A DNA stretch of 64,000 bases from Lacimicrobium alkaliphilum (GCF_001466725.1 NZ_CP013650.1:1674001-1738000), one strand, 5' to 3'. Shown: positions 1 through 8,585, counted from the first letter of the stretch. A program made the numbers and translations. The notes: a model not told the origin generated them from the letters alone.

Positions 1-1
1 A

Positions 2-934
2 GTGCTGGTAGCTCATTACTACACAGATCCTGAAATTCAGGCGTTGGCAGAAGAAACCAAGGGTTGTGTGGCGGACTCACTGGAAATGGCCCGTTTTGGT
101 CGTGATGCTGATGCACAGACCCTGATTGTTGCTGGTGTGCGTTTTATGGGTGAGACGGCGAAGATCCTGAGCCCGGAGAAAACGGTACTAATGCCGACTC
201 TGGAAGCCACCTGCTCGCTGGATCTCGGTTGCCCAGCTGACAAATTCAGTGCCTTTTGTGATCAGCATCCGGATCATACTGTTGTGGTTTACGCCAATAC
301 CTCTGCGGCGGTAAAAGCCCGGGCAGACTGGGTTGTTACCTCCAGTATTGCGCTGGAGATTGTTGAGCATCTGGACAGTCAGGGGAAAAAGATCCTCTGG
401 GGGCCTGATCGCCATCTCGGTGCCTATATTGAAAAACAAACCGGTGCTCAAATGCTGATGTGGCAGGGTGCTTGTGTGGTGCACGATGAGTTCAAAGCCC
501 GGGCGTTAAAAGCACTCAAAGAGCAATATCCTGACGCTGCCATATTGGTTCATCCTGAGTCACCGGCCAATGTGGTTGATTTGGCTGATGCTGTGGGTTC
601 CACCTCGCAATTGATCAAAGCGGCTCAGGACTTGCCGAATCAGCACCTGATCGTGGCCACCGACAAAGGCATTTTTTACAAGATGCAGCAGGCCGCACCG
701 GGCAAGACTTTTGTGGAAGCGCCAACGGGCGGCAATGGTGCCACCTGTCGCAGTTGCGCCCATTGCCCCTGGATGGCCATGAACGGATTACAGGCAATTC
801 ACGAGGCGTTGACCGATAACACCGGTCACGAAATTTTTGTGGATGAAGCAACCCGCCAGAAAGCTCTTGTGCCATTAGACCGGATGCTGGATTTTGCTGC
901 AGCCCATAAAATGAAAGTTAAAGGTAACGCCTGA
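2..934 (+). CDS. nadA: Quinolinate synthase A, 5'-truncated by the window edge
   Basis: NadA condenses iminoaspartate with dihydroxyacetone phosphate to quinolinate, the second step of de novo NAD synthesis, in the cytoplasm with a [4Fe-4S] cluster. The reading frame is open to base 2 and enters at a segment (VAHYYTDPE) that lies about 42 residues into E. coli NadA, so the N terminus is missing only because the window starts here; position 2 is not the true start. The cluster cysteines are visible: one in ATCSLDLGC (partial residue 71), one in [11 protein letters not shown] and one in the [11 protein letters not shown] block near the C terminus. The frame ends with TGA. A weak hairpin (about 947-972) follows. 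Identification is firm from near full-length similarity to the E. coli protein. Confidence 0.97.
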   Translation: MLVAHYYTDPEIQALAEETKGCVADSLEMARFGRDADAQTLIVAGVRFMGETAKILSPEKTVLMPTLEATCSLDLGCPADKFSAFCDQHPDHTVVVYANTSAAVKARADWVVTSSIALEIVEHLDSQGKKILWGPDRHLGAYIEKQTGAQMLMWQGACVVHDEFKARALKALKEQYPDAAILVHPESPANVVDLADAVGSTSQLIKAAQDLPNQHLIVATDKGIFYKMQQAAPGKTFVEAPTGGNGATCRSCAHCPWMAMNGLQAIHEALTDNTGHEIFVDEATRQKALVPLDRMLDFAAAHKMKVKGNA

Positions 935-1060
935 GTTTAAATCTCTGCAGGTTCAGCAGACGCTGAGCCTGCCAATTGCTCGCTTTATCTCCGTCCCCCT
1001 GTTCAGGCTGTTTTTCCATGCTAGGCTGACTCCTCAAACCCACAAGTGTTGAGGTGTTAA

Positions 1061-2428
1061 GTGTTAAAGCCTTTTATTCCGTTGGCGTTATTACCGGCAA
1101 TGATAAGTGTTCCGGTAATATCTGCTGAGAGCGACGTTGAACAACAACTGCACGATATTGCGGCCAGGGTGTCTGCTGAGCGTATAGAGCAGGATATCCG
1201 TACCCTGGTGAGCTTCGGTACCCGCCATACCTTGTCTGAAACACAATCTGATACACGAGGGATCGGCGCGGCAAGGCGCTGGATAAAGGACGAATTTGAG
1301 CGCATTTCAGCAGATTGTGGTGGTTGTCTTGAAGTGTACTTTCAATCGGATGTAATCGAAGGGGAAACCCGCATTCCTGAGGCTACAGAAGTGGTCAGCG
1401 TGATAGCAGTGCAGAAAGGTCATACCGACCCCGATCGCTATGTGGTGATGTCAGGAGATATCGATTCCCGTGTTTCTGATGTGATGAATGCCACCGCCGA
1501 TGCCCCGGGAGCGAATGATAATGCCTCCGGCGTTGCAGGCACGCTGGAAGCGGCCAGAGTGTTAAGTCAGTATCAGTTCCATGGCTCAGTTGTTTATGCG
1601 GCGCTGGCCGGTGAGGAGCAAGGCCTGTTTGGCGGAAAAATTATGGCCCGCAAGGCAAAGGAAGATGGCTGGCGCGTCAAAGCGGTACTGAATAATGACA
1701 TGATTGGTAATATCGCCGGTATTAATGGTGTGGTGAATAATACCACTGCCCGGCTTTTCTCAGAAGGTACCCGCAAGACAGAAACCCCGGAGGAAGCCCG
1801 TATGAGACGTTTTACCGGCGGTGAAGTGGACTCGCCCTCACGTAATCTGGCCCGGTTTATTGACCGTATTGCTGACCGTTATATTCCTAATCTCGATACC
1901 ATGATGGTTTATCGCCTCGATCGTTTCGGTCGGGGAGGGCATCACCGGCCTTTCAATGATGAAGGGTTTCCTGCGATCCGCATTATGGAAACCAACGAGC
2001 ATTATGATCGTCAGCACCAGGATCTGCGCACGGAAAATGGTACTGAATACGGGGATACACTCGATGGCGTAAACTTTGAGTATGCCGCCAAGCTGACCGG
2101 GCTGAATGCCGTATCACTGGCCAGCATGGCCTGGGCGCCAGCTCCTCCTGCATCAGTGAAGATCGATGGGGCTGTTACGCCAGATACAACCCTGAGCTGG
2201 GCAACAGCGAACGGTAATGAGAAAGAGTTGGTCAAGGGGTACCGTATTTATTGGCGTTATACCGACCAGCCCCAGTGGCAGTTCAGCCGCTATGTGGGCA
2301 ATGTCACTGAATTTACCCTTGAGAATGTGGTAATTGATAACTACTTCTTCGGCGTGGCCAGTGTGGCAGAGAATGGCCTGGAAAGCCCGGTAGTATTTCC
2401 GGGGGCCGCTGGCTCATTTGGAGACTAA
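1061..2428 (+). CDS. Secreted M28-family zinc aminopeptidase with C-terminal FnIII-like domain
   Basis: A predicted exported peptidase of 455 aa. The GTG start follows a GAGG motif and opens a signal peptide (hydrophobic residues about 4-21). The M28 metal centre is recognisable: SGDIDSR near residue 131, ANDNASG with Asp153, the catalytic/metal pair EE at 185-186, NNDMIGN with Asp213, and a GHHRPF segment supplying the late histidine. The first ligand position, usually His in an HxD pair, is Asp here (GDID). After about residue 365 a roughly 90-residue beta-rich tail with WATANGNE and YRIYWRY segments looks like a fibronectin type III domain. It is probably a periplasmic or extracellular aminopeptidase for peptide nutrition. 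No partner gene is adjacent; the next gene is convergent. Confidence 0.85.
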   Translation: MLKPFIPLALLPAMISVPVISAESDVEQQLHDIAARVSAERIEQDIRTLVSFGTRHTLSETQSDTRGIGAARRWIKDEFERISADCGGCLEVYFQSDVIEGETRIPEATEVVSVIAVQKGHTDPDRYVVMSGDIDSRVSDVMNATADAPGANDNASGVAGTLEAARVLSQYQFHGSVVYAALAGEEQGLFGGKIMARKAKEDGWRVKAVLNNDMIGNIAGINGVVNNTTARLFSEGTRKTETPEEARMRRFTGGEVDSPSRNLARFIDRIADRYIPNLDTMMVYRLDRFGRGGHHRPFNDEGFPAIRIMETNEHYDRQHQDLRTENGTEYGDTLDGVNFEYAAKLTGLNAVSLASMAWAPAPPASVKIDGAVTPDTTLSWATANGNEKELVKGYRIYWRYTDQPQWQFSRYVGNVTEFTLENVVIDNYFFGVASVAENGLESPVVFPGAAGSFGD

Positions 2429-2434
2429 TTCTTA

Positions 2435-2468
2435 CCGTGGAGCTGCAAAATAATACTGCGGCTCCATG
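2435..2468. terminator. Hairpin between convergent genes
   Basis: TGGAGC-TGCA (2438-2447) can pair with TGCG-GCTCCA (2457-2466), about 10 bp with one G-U, between the ends of the M28 peptidase and the antiporter. There is no strong T-run, so termination is only suggested by structure and position. Confidence 0.4.
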
Positions 2469-2494
2469 TTTCCAGTTCAGTGACTTTCCGGGCA

Positions 2495-4366
2495 TTACTC
2501 ATTGGTTCTTTTATCTTCATCTTCGGGCGTATCTTTGCTCTGTTCAGCCTCTTCTTTTTTCTGGTTTTTCAGCTCTTTTTCCATATTTTTCGGTGCAAAG
2601 TACAGTAATGTTGTTCCCGGGTTAAGTTTAATACTGCGCTCTGCAGTTTGTAGCCAGAGCTTACCCTGAGGGGACAGCCCACCCACCAGTAGCCATTCAC
2701 TGCCGGGTTCACCGAGACGCTCTTTGAGCTTCTCAAAGTCAAAGCTTTCACTGAGTTTGGTGGTTTGCATGGTCCAGCCGTCATCAAGCCACTGATGCAG
2801 GGCTTCAAACGTCGCATCCGGGTTAAAGGCGCCATAACCACGCTGCTGCAGGGATAAACGTTTTTGTGCCTGATTGGACTCTTTGTGAATAGCGAACTGG
2901 AAGGTTCGGTGGTGGCCAAATTCCTTGCCCTGAGCCTTACACACCAGGGCATTGTAATAATCATTGTCAGTGGCCGCTAACAGATGACTGAGGTGTTCAA
3001 TTTCCAGCTCGTGGTGCGCATGCTCAGAGAGGATCTCACCATAGTAAATTTTGATACCGTCCATGCGCAGAGCTTTTAGGCGATGATAGGCACCATCTGC
3101 TACCAGTACATCGATATTCAGTTTTTTTAAGGCCTGCGCCAGTACCTGAGTCCAGCGCGAAGCGCCGATGATCAACAGGCCGTTTTCCGACTGTGCCGCT
3201 AAACCCAGCTTGCGGGCCAGATTTCCCAGCGTCAGACCATGGGCCAGTACGGTAACAATAATGATCAGGAAAACAATGGGCAGCAGTTTTTCTGCATCGG
3301 CATAGCCGGCGCTGACCAACGCAGGCCCGAATATCCCGGCCGAGGCTGCTGCGACTATGCCTCGCGGTGCAATCCAGGCCAGCAGCAATTTATCCTGCTT
3401 GCGGATAGCACCACCCAGGGTAGCAAGAAAGATGGTCAGCGGGCGGATAATCAGCAGTACCACCAGTACAAAGGCCAGCACCTGCCAGTTAATTTCATCC
3501 AGTTGACTGAATTTAAGTTGCGATGGAATGATGATAAAGAGCACAGAAAGCAAAATGACGGTCAGGTTTTCCTTGAAGTGCTGGAGCGATTCACGCTCCA
3601 CCAGATTCATATTACCAATCACTACTCCCATAACGGTGACCGTCAGCAAGCCAGCTTCATGTTGGATAAGATTGCTGGCCCAATAGGCAATAAGCACCAG
3701 TACCATCAGCATGGGCGCTTTTAAATGCACAGGTACCGAGCCGCGACGATAGAGCCAGCCTGTCAGCCAGCCACCCAGGCCACCAAATAGTGCGGCAGCA
3801 AAAATGGCCGCGCCCATGCCGGTAAGCGTCTGCACCAGACCGGTATCGGCAAGTGTGAAATACTGAAAGGTCAGCACGGCCAGTAATACGCCAATAGGGT
3901 CGTTAACAATACCTTCCCATTTAAGCAGCGAGGCCGATTCCTGATTGAGTTTGGCCTGGCGTAACAGGGGCAAAATAACCGTGGGTCCGGTTACCACTAA
4001 AATGGCACCCAGTACCCAGGCCACAGGCCAGCTCAGACCGGCAATATAATGAGCAGCCAGGCCTCCGAACAGCCATCCCAGCGGTGGACCCAGAATGGTA
4101 AGACGGCGGATCCCATGACCCATGCGGCGAAATTCACTGAGTTTTAAATCCATCCCCCCTTCAAACAGGATAATCGCCACACCCAGGCCAATCAGCTCGG
4201 TCAGTTCTGTTTGTGATAATCCCAGCTCTATGACTCCTGTAACGGGGCCAAGCATTACCCCGGAGGCTATAAGCACCACAATGGCTGGCAGTCTGAGCTG
4301 GGCAGCCAGCCACTGACTGGCGATACCGGCTGAAAGGATAATCAGTACCAAAGTGGCGATATGCAT
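2495..4366 (-). CDS. CPA-type cation:proton antiporter with C-terminal TrkA-N-like domain
   Basis: A 623-aa inner-membrane protein. The first about 390 residues contain a dozen hydrophobic segments typical of monovalent cation:proton antiporters, including GVMLGPVTG near residue 37, an ILFEGGMDL segment, and LAWIAPRGIVAAA, which carries the charged motif of the family. A cytosolic region follows with a Rossmann-like start (LLIIGASRWTQVLAQAL) matching the nucleotide-binding TrkA-N/RCK fold that gates many K+ or Na+ transporters. The last about 25 residues are highly charged (Lys/Glu/Asp). Na+ versus K+ specificity cannot be read from the sequence. It is transcribed alone and converges on the peptidase gene; no operon partner is seen. 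Confidence 0.85.
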   Translation of the reverse strand: MHIATLVLIILSAGIASQWLAAQLRLPAIVVLIASGVMLGPVTGVIELGLSQTELTELIGLGVAIILFEGGMDLKLSEFRRMGHGIRRLTILGPPLGWLFGGLAAHYIAGLSWPVAWVLGAILVVTGPTVILPLLRQAKLNQESASLLKWEGIVNDPIGVLLAVLTFQYFTLADTGLVQTLTGMGAAIFAAALFGGLGGWLTGWLYRRGSVPVHLKAPMLMVLVLIAYWASNLIQHEAGLLTVTVMGVVIGNMNLVERESLQHFKENLTVILLSVLFIIIPSQLKFSQLDEINWQVLAFVLVVLLIIRPLTIFLATLGGAIRKQDKLLLAWIAPRGIVAAASAGIFGPALVSAGYADAEKLLPIVFLIIIVTVLAHGLTLGNLARKLGLAAQSENGLLIIGASRWTQVLAQALKKLNIDVLVADGAYHRLKALRMDGIKIYYGEILSEHAHHELEIEHLSHLLAATDNDYYNALVCKAQGKEFGHHRTFQFAIHKESNQAQKRLSLQQRGYGAFNPDATFEALHQWLDDGWTMQTTKLSESFDFEKLKERLGEPGSEWLLVGGLSPQGKLWLQTAERSIKLNPGTTLLYFAPKNMEKELKNQKKEEAEQSKDTPEDEDKRTNE

Positions 4367-4657
4367 AGAAATCCTGATGTCCCGTTTTTAAAGTTAAAAC
4401 TGACTATCAACATACTGTGGAATTGGATTTTGCGCAAAGAAAAGCAGGATAGGTTGGGCGTTTGCCACAGGATACTTAGAAGCAAAAAAGTGGAGTTCGC
4501 CATACAGAATAAAAACGTTCACACAAGTCGTGTTTGCTTGTTTCGTACCTTCCTGGCCCGACACAAATCAACGATCTTTATACTGGCAACTATACTCTAT
4601 GTTTAGGGCTCAACACTGAAATTAGCTGTATATAAAGAACCTGCCAGGGAGAGAAAA

Positions 4658-4867
4658 ATGCGGGGAAGGAAAAAGCATCGAAGTAAGGGGGTAGCTCTGG
4701 TTATTTGCTACGGTCTTGCTGCCGGAATAGCTATTGGCACAGTCACGGGCTTAATATATGGTCAGGTGGCTTATTTCGGGGTCATAGGAATGTTGATTGG
4801 GGCGGCAGCGGGCATAGTAATTGGTATTCTGTTTGGACGAAAGTTTGCAAAGTATTCAGGGGATTAG
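4658..4867 (+). CDS. Small glycine-zipper membrane protein
   Basis: A 69-aa protein behind a clear GGGAG ribosome-binding site. After a basic N terminus (RGRKKHRSKG) there are two hydrophobic segments, about residues 10-32 and 37-59. Both are rich in Gly/Ala/Ile with GxxxG-type spacing (GLAAGIAIGTVTG, GMLIGAAAGIVIG), then a short basic tail. This is the glycine-zipper pattern of small inner-membrane proteins, which often oligomerise. I do not recognise a named family, and the neighbours (antiporter on the other strand, repeats and tRNA-Ser downstream) do not suggest a role. The good ribosome-binding site and amino-acid pattern make a real gene likely. Confidence 0.6.
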   Translation: MRGRKKHRSKGVALVICYGLAAGIAIGTVTGLIYGQVAYFGVIGMLIGAAAGIVIGILFGRKFAKYSGD

Positions 4868-4887
4868 TTTACTTTGGTGATTAAACT

Positions 4888-4986
4888 GGCGATAGCCCTG
4901 GACGCTTGCGACCGGACGCCAGAAAGCAGAAAACCCGGCGTAGTTTGCCGGGTTTTCTTCATTAATATGGCGGTGAGGGAGGGATT
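4888..4986. repeat. 99-bp direct repeat, copy 1, including a tRNA-Ser 3'-end fragment
   Basis: Identical over 99 bp to 5205-5303. It contains a strong terminator hairpin and ends with the last about 19 nt of tRNA-Ser (minus-strand sense, including the encoded CCA). Here the tRNA sequence stops after GGGATT and is replaced by a string of hairpins. Confidence 0.9.
4929..4957 (-). terminator. Intrinsic terminator in repeat copy 1
   Basis: An 11-bp perfect stem (4929-4939 with 4947-4957) around a 7-nt loop, with A- and T-runs at its two flanks, so it could act on either strand. It is the second copy of the hairpin just 3' of tRNA-Ser at 5246-5274. Confidence 0.7.
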
Positions 4987-5095
4987 ACAAAATACATCCC
5001 TGTATTTTGCCCTTCGGGCCAGCCTTCGGCTGTTCTAAAACGTTCCCGACGTTTTAGTCGAACCAAAGGGTTCGAACCAAGTCCTCCCGTCACCG
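4971..5095. repeat. Hairpin string bounded by inverted tRNA-Ser-end-like sequences
   Basis: The left edge (4971-4986, CGGTGAGGGAGGGATT) and right edge (5079-5095) are imperfect inverted repeats of each other, and the left one is the end of tRNA-Ser. Between them lie successive hairpins: AAAATACA/TGTATTTT with a TCCC loop, GCCCTTCGGGC, AGCCTTCGGCT, CTAAAACGT/ACGTTTTAG (5035-5057) with a TCCCG loop, and CGAACC/GGTTCG. This is a member of the modular hairpin family seen elsewhere in the window. Confidence 0.65.
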
Positions 5096-5103
5096 GGTCA
5101 AAT

Positions 5104-5138
5104 AAAAAAGCCCCGGCAAACTGCACCGAGGCTTTTTT
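5104..5138. terminator. Intrinsic terminator downstream of tRNA-Ser
   Basis: AAAAAAGCC (5104-5112) pairs with GGCTTTTTT (5130-5138), with further internal G/C pairing. It works on either strand by sequence. A further 3'-end fragment of tRNA-Ser (TGGCGGTGAGGGG) begins at about 5145, just to its right. Confidence 0.65.
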
Positions 5139-5204
5139 GTTTGATATGGCGGTGAGGGGTGAACTTCGCTTTCTTTAGACGCATAGCGCCGCGCGAAGTG
5201 AACG

Positions 5205-5303
5205 GGCGATAGCCCTGGACGCTTGCGACCGGACGCCAGAAAGCAGAAAACCCGGCGTAGTTTGCCGGGTTTTCTTCATTAATATGGCGGTGAGGGAGGG
5301 ATT
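5205..5303. repeat. 99-bp direct repeat, copy 2, continuous with tRNA-Ser
   Basis: Identical over 99 bp to 4888-4986. This copy runs into the intact tRNA-Ser gene, so it is probably the parental arrangement: tRNA 3' end plus its terminator. Confidence 0.9.
5246..5274 (-). terminator. Terminator of tRNA-Ser
   Basis: 11-bp stem (5246-5256 with 5264-5274), 7-nt loop, T-run on the minus strand, placed about 10 nt beyond the encoded CCA of tRNA-Ser. Confidence 0.8.
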
Positions 5304-5372
5304 CGAACCCTCGATACGTTGCCGTATACACACTTTCCAGGCGTGCTCCTTCAGCCACTCGGACACCTCACC
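5285..5372 (-). tRNA. serX: tRNA-Ser (anticodon GGA)
   Basis: An 88-nt class II tRNA on the minus strand. The acceptor ends GGTGAGG (5' side, ending at 5372) and CCTCACC pair, followed by G and an encoded CCA (5285-5287). The anticodon loop reads CTGGAAA (GGA, decoding UCC/UCU), there is a long variable arm (TATACGGCAACGTATC region), and the T-loop is TTCGAAT. It matches E. coli tRNA-Ser(GGA) almost base for base. Partial copies of both of its ends lie within 250 bp on either side. The symbol follows E. coli naming and is tentative. Confidence 0.96.
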
Positions 5373-5450
5373 TAAATCTTATTGTTTGCCGCGTTTTTTG
5401 AAGCCTTGTTGCAAAGTGGCTTCAGGAGCACTACGGCGTGCTCGTTGCTC
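5351..5450. repeat. About 100-bp direct repeat, copy A: tRNA-Ser 5' end plus upstream flank
   Basis: Contains the first 22 nt of tRNA-Ser (minus strand) and about 78 bp of upstream flank, where its promoter would lie. It is repeated with about ten differences and a one-base indel at 5519-5617. Confidence 0.85.
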
Positions 5451-5460
5451 CGGGCGTCCT

Positions 5461-5518
5461 GCCCTGCGCCCCTTCGGGGCCATCCTGCGGATGTCCAAAT
5501 TTGTTCCTGACAAATTTG
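5461..5518. repeat. Modular hairpin element between the two tRNA-Ser 5'-end copies
   Basis: Consecutive hairpins GCCCC-TTC-GGGGC, CATCC/GGATG and CAAATTTGT/ACAAATTTG (5496-5518) around a TCCTG loop. It belongs to the same structural family as 5035-5057 and 46711-46733. Confidence 0.6.
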
Positions 5519-5617
5519 TCAGCCACTCGGACACCTCACCTAAATCTTGTTATCTGCCGTGTTTTTGAAGCCTTGTTGCAAGTTGGCTTCAGGAGCACTG
5601 CGGCGTGCTCGTTGCTC
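5519..5617. repeat. About 100-bp direct repeat, copy B: detached tRNA-Ser 5' end plus upstream flank
   Basis: Diverged copy of 5351-5450. It carries a tRNA-Ser 5' fragment not followed by the rest of the tRNA, so no second tRNA can be made from it. The remainder up to 5765 shows no gene. Confidence 0.85.
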
Positions 5618-5819
5618 TGGCGAGTAAATCTCAGCCGTTTAAGCGCCGCGTATGGTAGGGAATTCATTCAGCTTAATCAAGCAAAAAATCAATAACCCTG
5701 GCTATTCGCTGGCTTTATAGACGAATCGTCCTTTTGATCTGTTCGGATTAAGTGATTGCAGTCAGTTGAATAAGCTTTTGTTATACTGCCGCGGTTATCA
5801 GAGCGAGTCAGGAGTGTCC

Positions 5820-7793
5820 GTGCCATCAGTTAAACAGATTTTTGCCAGTGACGGGGCTCTGTCTCAGCAGGTCGGGGGCTTTGTGCCCAGGGCCGAGCAA
5901 ACCGAGATGGCCACCTCGGTGGATAAAGCGATAAAAGACAAAGCACAACTAGTGGTAGAGGCGGGTACTGGTACCGGTAAAACTTTTGCGTATCTGGTGC
6001 CGGCGCTGGCCAGTGATAAAAAGGTGATCGTTTCCACCGGGACGAAAAACTTGCAGGAGCAGTTGTTTCACCGTGACCTGCCTATTGTGAAAAAGGCACT
6101 CGGCAGCAATAAGAAAACCGTGTTGCTGAAAGGCCGGGCTAATTACCTGTGCCTGCACCGCTTATCTCAGCACGGTGGCAACTCGGTTTTGTTTGAAAAG
6201 CAGACCCTGCACCAGATGAGCCAGGTCAGAGAATGGGCCAACAGCACCAAAAGTGGTGACATGGGCGAGCTGAAAAGCCTGCCGGAAGACGCCAAAGTGC
6301 TGCCTTTTGTCACTTCTACCGTAGACAATTGTCTGGGTAAAGACTGCCCCGATTATGATGACTGTTATCTGGTAAAAGCCAGGCGCAAGGCGCTGGATGC
6401 GGATATGGTGGTGGTTAATCATCATCTGTTTTTCGCCGATATGGCGCTCAAAGATACCGGTTTTGGCGAACTGATCCCCGAGGCGGATGTGGTGCTGTTT
6501 GATGAAGCTCATCAAATCCCGGATATTGCCAGTGAGTATTTTGGTGAAGCACTATCCAGCAGGCAACTGGCGGAGATGGGCTCGGACATGGAAATGGTCT
6601 ATCGCACCAAGCTCAAAGACGCCGGGCAGCTTAGCAAGGCTGCAGAAAAGCTGCGGGTCAGTGCCATGGATCTGCGTCTGCAATTTCCACAGCAACCGCA
6701 AAAGGGCAACTGGCAGCAGGCACTGATGACCGAAACAGTGCAAAACCAGATAACCCGCCTGAGCGATGCGTTGGATCTGGTGTACGAAGTGCTAAAAGTG
6801 CATCTCGGACGCGATAAGGATCTCGACAGCGTGTATGAACGTTGCATTCAGGCCAGAGGGCGCCTGGCGAGACTTACCGATACCGAAAAGCAGGGCGTCA
6901 GCTTGTGGTATGAAACCACGCCCAAGCATATTATTTTGCACCTGACGCCGCTTTCTATTGCACAGCGCTTTGCCGATTATATCGAAACACCCAAACGCAG
7001 CTGGATTTTTACTTCTGCCACCTTGATGGTGGACGGCGGTTTTGAGCACTTTACCGGCCAGATGGGACTCAAACAGGCGCGCACACTGGGCCTCGAAAGT
7101 CCTTTTGATTACCAGCAGCAGGCTTTGTTGTGTGTGCCAAGATACTTGCCCGAGCCCACGGCGAAAGACCGCAGCGAAGCACTGGTTAACGTATCGCTTG
7201 AGCTGATCAAAGCCAGTGAAGGCCGCTGTTTTTTACTCTTCACCAGTCACTTTATGCTGCGGCAGGTAGCCAGGGCACTGGAAGAGAGAATTTCCAACCC
7301 GATACTGGTGCAGGGCAGCACCAGTAAAGGCGCGCTGTTGGAGGAATATCTTTCCTCGGGCAACGGTGTGCTACTGGGCACCAGTGCCTTTTGGGAGGGG
7401 GTAGATGTCAGGGGCAGTGATTTGACCTGTGTGCTGATTGACAAACTGCCCTTTGCGGCGCCGGATGATCCGTTGCTGGAGGCGAAAATTAACGATTGTA
7501 AAAAACACGGCGGCAACCCTTTTGCTCAGATCCAGATCCCCAGAGCCGTGATTGCCCTGAAACAGGGCGCGGGCAGGTTAATCCGCGATACCTCAGACAA
7601 AGGCGTGTTGGTGATTTGTGATAACCGTCTGGTGACCCGTGATTACGGGCGAATTTTTCTTACCAGCTTGCCGCCAATGCAGCGAACCCGCACGTTGAAC
7701 AAGGCTGTAGAATTCTTACAGCAGTTGCAGATCCCACAATCTGAAGCGCAGTCAGTTAGCCAACCTGAACAACAAGAGACCCACGCATTATGA
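5820..7793 (+). CDS. yoaA: DinG/XPD-family ATP-dependent DNA helicase YoaA
   Basis: A superfamily 2 helicase of about 657 aa that in E. coli works with the DNA polymerase III chi subunit in tolerance of stalled forks. Visible features are Walker A (EAGTGTGKT, about residue 50), a four-cysteine Fe-S segment (CLGKDCPDYDDC), the DEAH box (VLFDEAHQIPD), and the C-terminal helicase motifs GTSAFWEGVDVRG and QGAGRLIR. I chose the GTG at 5820 because CAGGAG lies 5 nt upstream; an earlier TTG at 5766 would sit inside the likely promoter (a TATACT -10-like hexamer at 5782). The stop overlaps the tsaB start (ATGA), so the two are translationally coupled. The order yoaA-tsaB-slp-fadD-rnd matches the same neighbourhood in E. 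coli. Confidence 0.93.
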   Translation: MPSVKQIFASDGALSQQVGGFVPRAEQTEMATSVDKAIKDKAQLVVEAGTGTGKTFAYLVPALASDKKVIVSTGTKNLQEQLFHRDLPIVKKALGSNKKTVLLKGRANYLCLHRLSQHGGNSVLFEKQTLHQMSQVREWANSTKSGDMGELKSLPEDAKVLPFVTSTVDNCLGKDCPDYDDCYLVKARRKALDADMVVVNHHLFFADMALKDTGFGELIPEADVVLFDEAHQIPDIASEYFGEALSSRQLAEMGSDMEMVYRTKLKDAGQLSKAAEKLRVSAMDLRLQFPQQPQKGNWQQALMTETVQNQITRLSDALDLVYEVLKVHLGRDKDLDSVYERCIQARGRLARLTDTEKQGVSLWYETTPKHIILHLTPLSIAQRFADYIETPKRSWIFTSATLMVDGGFEHFTGQMGLKQARTLGLESPFDYQQQALLCVPRYLPEPTAKDRSEALVNVSLELIKASEGRCFLLFTSHFMLRQVARALEERISNPILVQGSTSKGALLEEYLSSGNGVLLGTSAFWEGVDVRGSDLTCVLIDKLPFAAPDDPLLEAKINDCKKHGGNPFAQIQIPRAVIALKQGAGRLIRDTSDKGVLVICDNRLVTRDYGRIFLTSLPPMQRTRTLNKAVEFLQQLQIPQSEAQSVSQPEQQETHAL

Positions 7794-8491
7794 ATATTCT
7801 GGTCATAGATACGGCCACCGAAGGCTGCTCCGTTGCCCTTAGTCGTAACAGCGGCAGTGCACAGGAAGAAATACTTGAGGTGTTTGAGCTGTGTCCACAG
7901 CAGCATAGTCAGCGATTGTTACCCATGGTGGATCAATTGTTGTCTGAAGCACAAATGACTCTTAAGGACTTTGATGTATTGGCTTTTGGGCGTGGGCCCG
8001 GCAGCTTTACCGGTGTGCGCATCGCCACAGGTATGGTTCAGGGGCTGGCCTTTGGTGCAGATTTACCTGTTGTGGGAGTATCCACTTTGGCGGCCATGGC
8101 CCAGCAGGCCATCATGCAACAAAACAAGGACAATATTGCTGCCGCAATTGATGCCCGTATGGGTGAAGTCTACTGGGGCTGTTATCAGTCCTGTCAGGGC
8201 AAGGCAGAACTGATTGAACAAGAAAGGGTACTGCCACCAGAGGAAGCGGCCGCCATGATTGAGGCAAGTCCACAAAGCTGGTGTGGTGTGGGTACTGGTT
8301 GGGCCGCCTATCCGCAACTGGATAGCCTGACCAGGGTGGAAAAAGATACTAACATCCTTTACCCCGTGGCTCGTTATATGTTGCCGTTGGCACAGGTCGC
8401 CTTCGAACAGGGGGAAGCCGTCAGCGCAGACAAAGCGGAGCCGGTTTATCTGCGTGATAAGGTGACCTGGAAGAAGTTGCCTGGCAGATAA
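7790..8491 (+). CDS. tsaB: tRNA threonylcarbamoyladenosine synthesis protein TsaB
   Basis: TsaB (YeaZ) pairs with TsaD and TsaE to transfer the threonylcarbamoyl group to A37 of ANN-decoding tRNAs. At 233 aa it has the normal length. The N terminus ILVIDTATEGCSVAL and the block FGRGPGSFTGVRIATGMVQGL are the ASKHA-fold signatures, and DARMGEVYWGCY is also conserved. TsaB lacks the catalytic metal site of TsaD and acts as its partner. The ATG overlaps the yoaA stop by 4 bp, so expression depends on the upstream gene. Family assignment is firm. Confidence 0.95.
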   Translation: MNILVIDTATEGCSVALSRNSGSAQEEILEVFELCPQQHSQRLLPMVDQLLSEAQMTLKDFDVLAFGRGPGSFTGVRIATGMVQGLAFGADLPVVGVSTLAAMAQQAIMQQNKDNIAAAIDARMGEVYWGCYQSCQGKAELIEQERVLPPEEAAAMIEASPQSWCGVGTGWAAYPQLDSLTRVEKDTNILYPVARYMLPLAQVAFEQGEAVSADKAEPVYLRDKVTWKKLPGR

Positions 8492-8585
8492 AGGAACGAT
8501 TTTTGCAGAGTTTTTGTATATGTTTTGCTAGTCAGAGATCAAGCACTATGCTGTGTAGTTGGCTGGTCCTGTTGATGGAAACACG

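Noticed and set aside
4361..4606. An 81-codon plus-strand frame upstream of the glycine-zipper gene
   Set aside because: Starts inside the antiporter gene on the other strand, has no ribosome-binding site and no recognisable features.
5519..5545. A second tRNA-Ser gene
   Set aside because: Only the first 22 nt of the tRNA are present; the rest is a hairpin repeat.
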